DNA of 32,663 bases from the NCBI RefSeq assembly GCF_014892515.1, contig NZ_JADBGR010000061.1, forward strand, positions 1 to 32,663, given 5' to 3'. Source of the DNA: Myceligenerans pegani (GTDB taxonomy: Bacteria; Actinomycetota; Actinomycetes; Actinomycetales; Cellulomonadaceae). Positions 32,469-32,663 of the stretch are shown piece after piece (the first letter of the stretch is position 1; each line of letters starts with the position of its first letter). The notes beneath the pieces are model-generated. The model was not told the origin of the DNA. It searched no databases and worked only from the letters and a program-made list of their open reading frames with translations. Both the position numbers and the translations under genes were made by a program.

Positions 32469-32490
32469 AAGGGGACCAGAAGGGGACCAG
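32469..32490. repeat. Tandem 11-base repeat near the attachment site
   Basis: AAGGGGACCAG occurs twice head to tail (32469-32479 and 32480-32490). It is about 95 bases before the tRNA fragment, where integrase or directionality-factor arm sites are usually found. Confidence 0.5.
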
Positions 32491-32492
32491 AA

Positions 32493-32519
32493 CCATGCAA
32501 TCCATGCACACCATGCCTT
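32493..32519. repeat. Three CCATGC iterons at exact 9-base spacing
   Basis: CCATGC begins at 32493, 32502 and 32511, giving three direct repeats with a 9-base period, immediately after the 11-base repeats. Regularly phased short repeats like this usually bind a protein array. Confidence 0.5.
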
Positions 32520-32583
32520 GCGGTGAGGCGGACTGAGTCGCAGAGCTTTGCGGGAAACAAGGTCGAGCGGCGTCTTTGGATAC

Positions 32584-32625
32584 CTGGGGGTCAAGGGGTC
32601 GCAGGTTCAAATCCTGTCAGCCCGA
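32584..32625 (+). tRNA. 3' part of a tRNA-Pro(GGG) gene, attachment-site remnant
   Basis: The sequence reads as anticodon loop CTGGGGG (32584-32590, anticodon GGG), the 3' anticodon stem TCAAG, a 5-base variable loop, T-stem GCAGG, T-loop TTCAAAT, T-stem CCTGT, and acceptor strand CAGCCCG plus discriminator A at 32625. G72 before the discriminator implies C1, the bacterial tRNA-Pro hallmark. Upstream bases (TTTGGATAC) do not form the 5' anticodon stem CTTGA or a D-arm, so the 5' half is absent. A tRNA 3' end on its own, followed by a native-looking terminator, is what remains at the distal att site of an element that entered the gene. Confidence 0.8.
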
Positions 32626-32632
32626 CGTAAAA

Positions 32633-32663
32633 GCCCTGGTGAGACGGTAGATCTCACCAGGGC
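32633..32663 (+). terminator. Terminator following the tRNA-Pro fragment
   Basis: GCCCTGGTGAGA (32633-32644) pairs perfectly with TCTCACCAGGGC (32652-32663) across a 7-base loop, seven bases after the tRNA 3' end. It was presumably the original terminator of the tRNA gene. The window ends here, so any T-tract is not visible. Confidence 0.75.

Larger units (their letters stand above)
31683..32582. other. 900-base stretch between STAND module and tRNA fragment; relic DNA
   Basis: No intact gene is supported. The reverse strand holds a decayed frame (31945-32295, listed separately). Near the right end are two sets of direct repeats (listed separately). I looked for a tyrosine or serine integrase here and saw no such motif in any frame. 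Confidence 0.5.

Noticed and set aside
32296-32630. Short frames on both strands running across the repeats and tRNA fragment
   Set aside because: They read through a tRNA sequence; such frames beside tRNA att sites are routine artefacts, and none shows integrase motifs.

Overview
High-GC DNA with strongly GC-rich third codon positions, frequent GTG starts, a carbohydrate ABC operon without its own ATPase, a FurA-KatA pair and many MmyB-, HxlR- and GlxA-type regulators. This suggests a soil- or plant-associated actinobacterium, probably Micrococcales. The genus is not determined.

Layout. Bases 1-5100: end of an AbgT-family transporter, an HD-domain hydrolase, an MmyB-type regulator, and a divergent run of three different short-chain dehydrogenases (SDRs). 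Bases 5119-7203: a leftward pair, an accessory aspartate-semialdehyde dehydrogenase followed by a GlxA-like regulator. Bases 7461-9785: an oxidative-stress operon, furA-katA-ankyrin protein. Bases 9845-14228: three regulator-effector pairs (alpha/beta hydrolase with a divergent MmyB-type regulator; HxlR regulator with a divergent MFS exporter; a TetR regulator behind the exporter).

Bases 14290-26941 are a complete-looking alpha-galactoside (raffinose/melibiose-like) locus. It has an AraC-type regulator converging on a leftward operon: cytoplasmic GH97-NPCBM enzyme, lipoprotein sugar-binding protein, two MalF/MalG-type permeases, GH36 alpha-galactosidase and aldose 1-epimerase. Upstream is a separately terminated, secreted GH97 enzyme with two C-terminal binding modules. 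The likely flow is outside trimming by the secreted GH97, ABC import powered by an unlinked shared ATPase, inside hydrolysis by GH36 and GH97, and mutarotation of the released sugar. The left edge carries the relic of another gene.

Bases 27000-32663 are accessory DNA. They hold two small orphan genes, a membrane-anchored STAND NTPase with TPRs overlapping a short, apparently truncated membrane-protein gene, a decayed reverse-strand gene, two sets of direct repeats, and finally the 3' part of a tRNA-Pro(GGG) gene with its terminator. That last piece lacks the 5' half of the tRNA and looks like an attachment-site remnant, so the right part of the window is probably the right end of an integrated element. 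The STAND gene with its damaged partner beside this site is the best candidate for an undescribed (defence-like) system.
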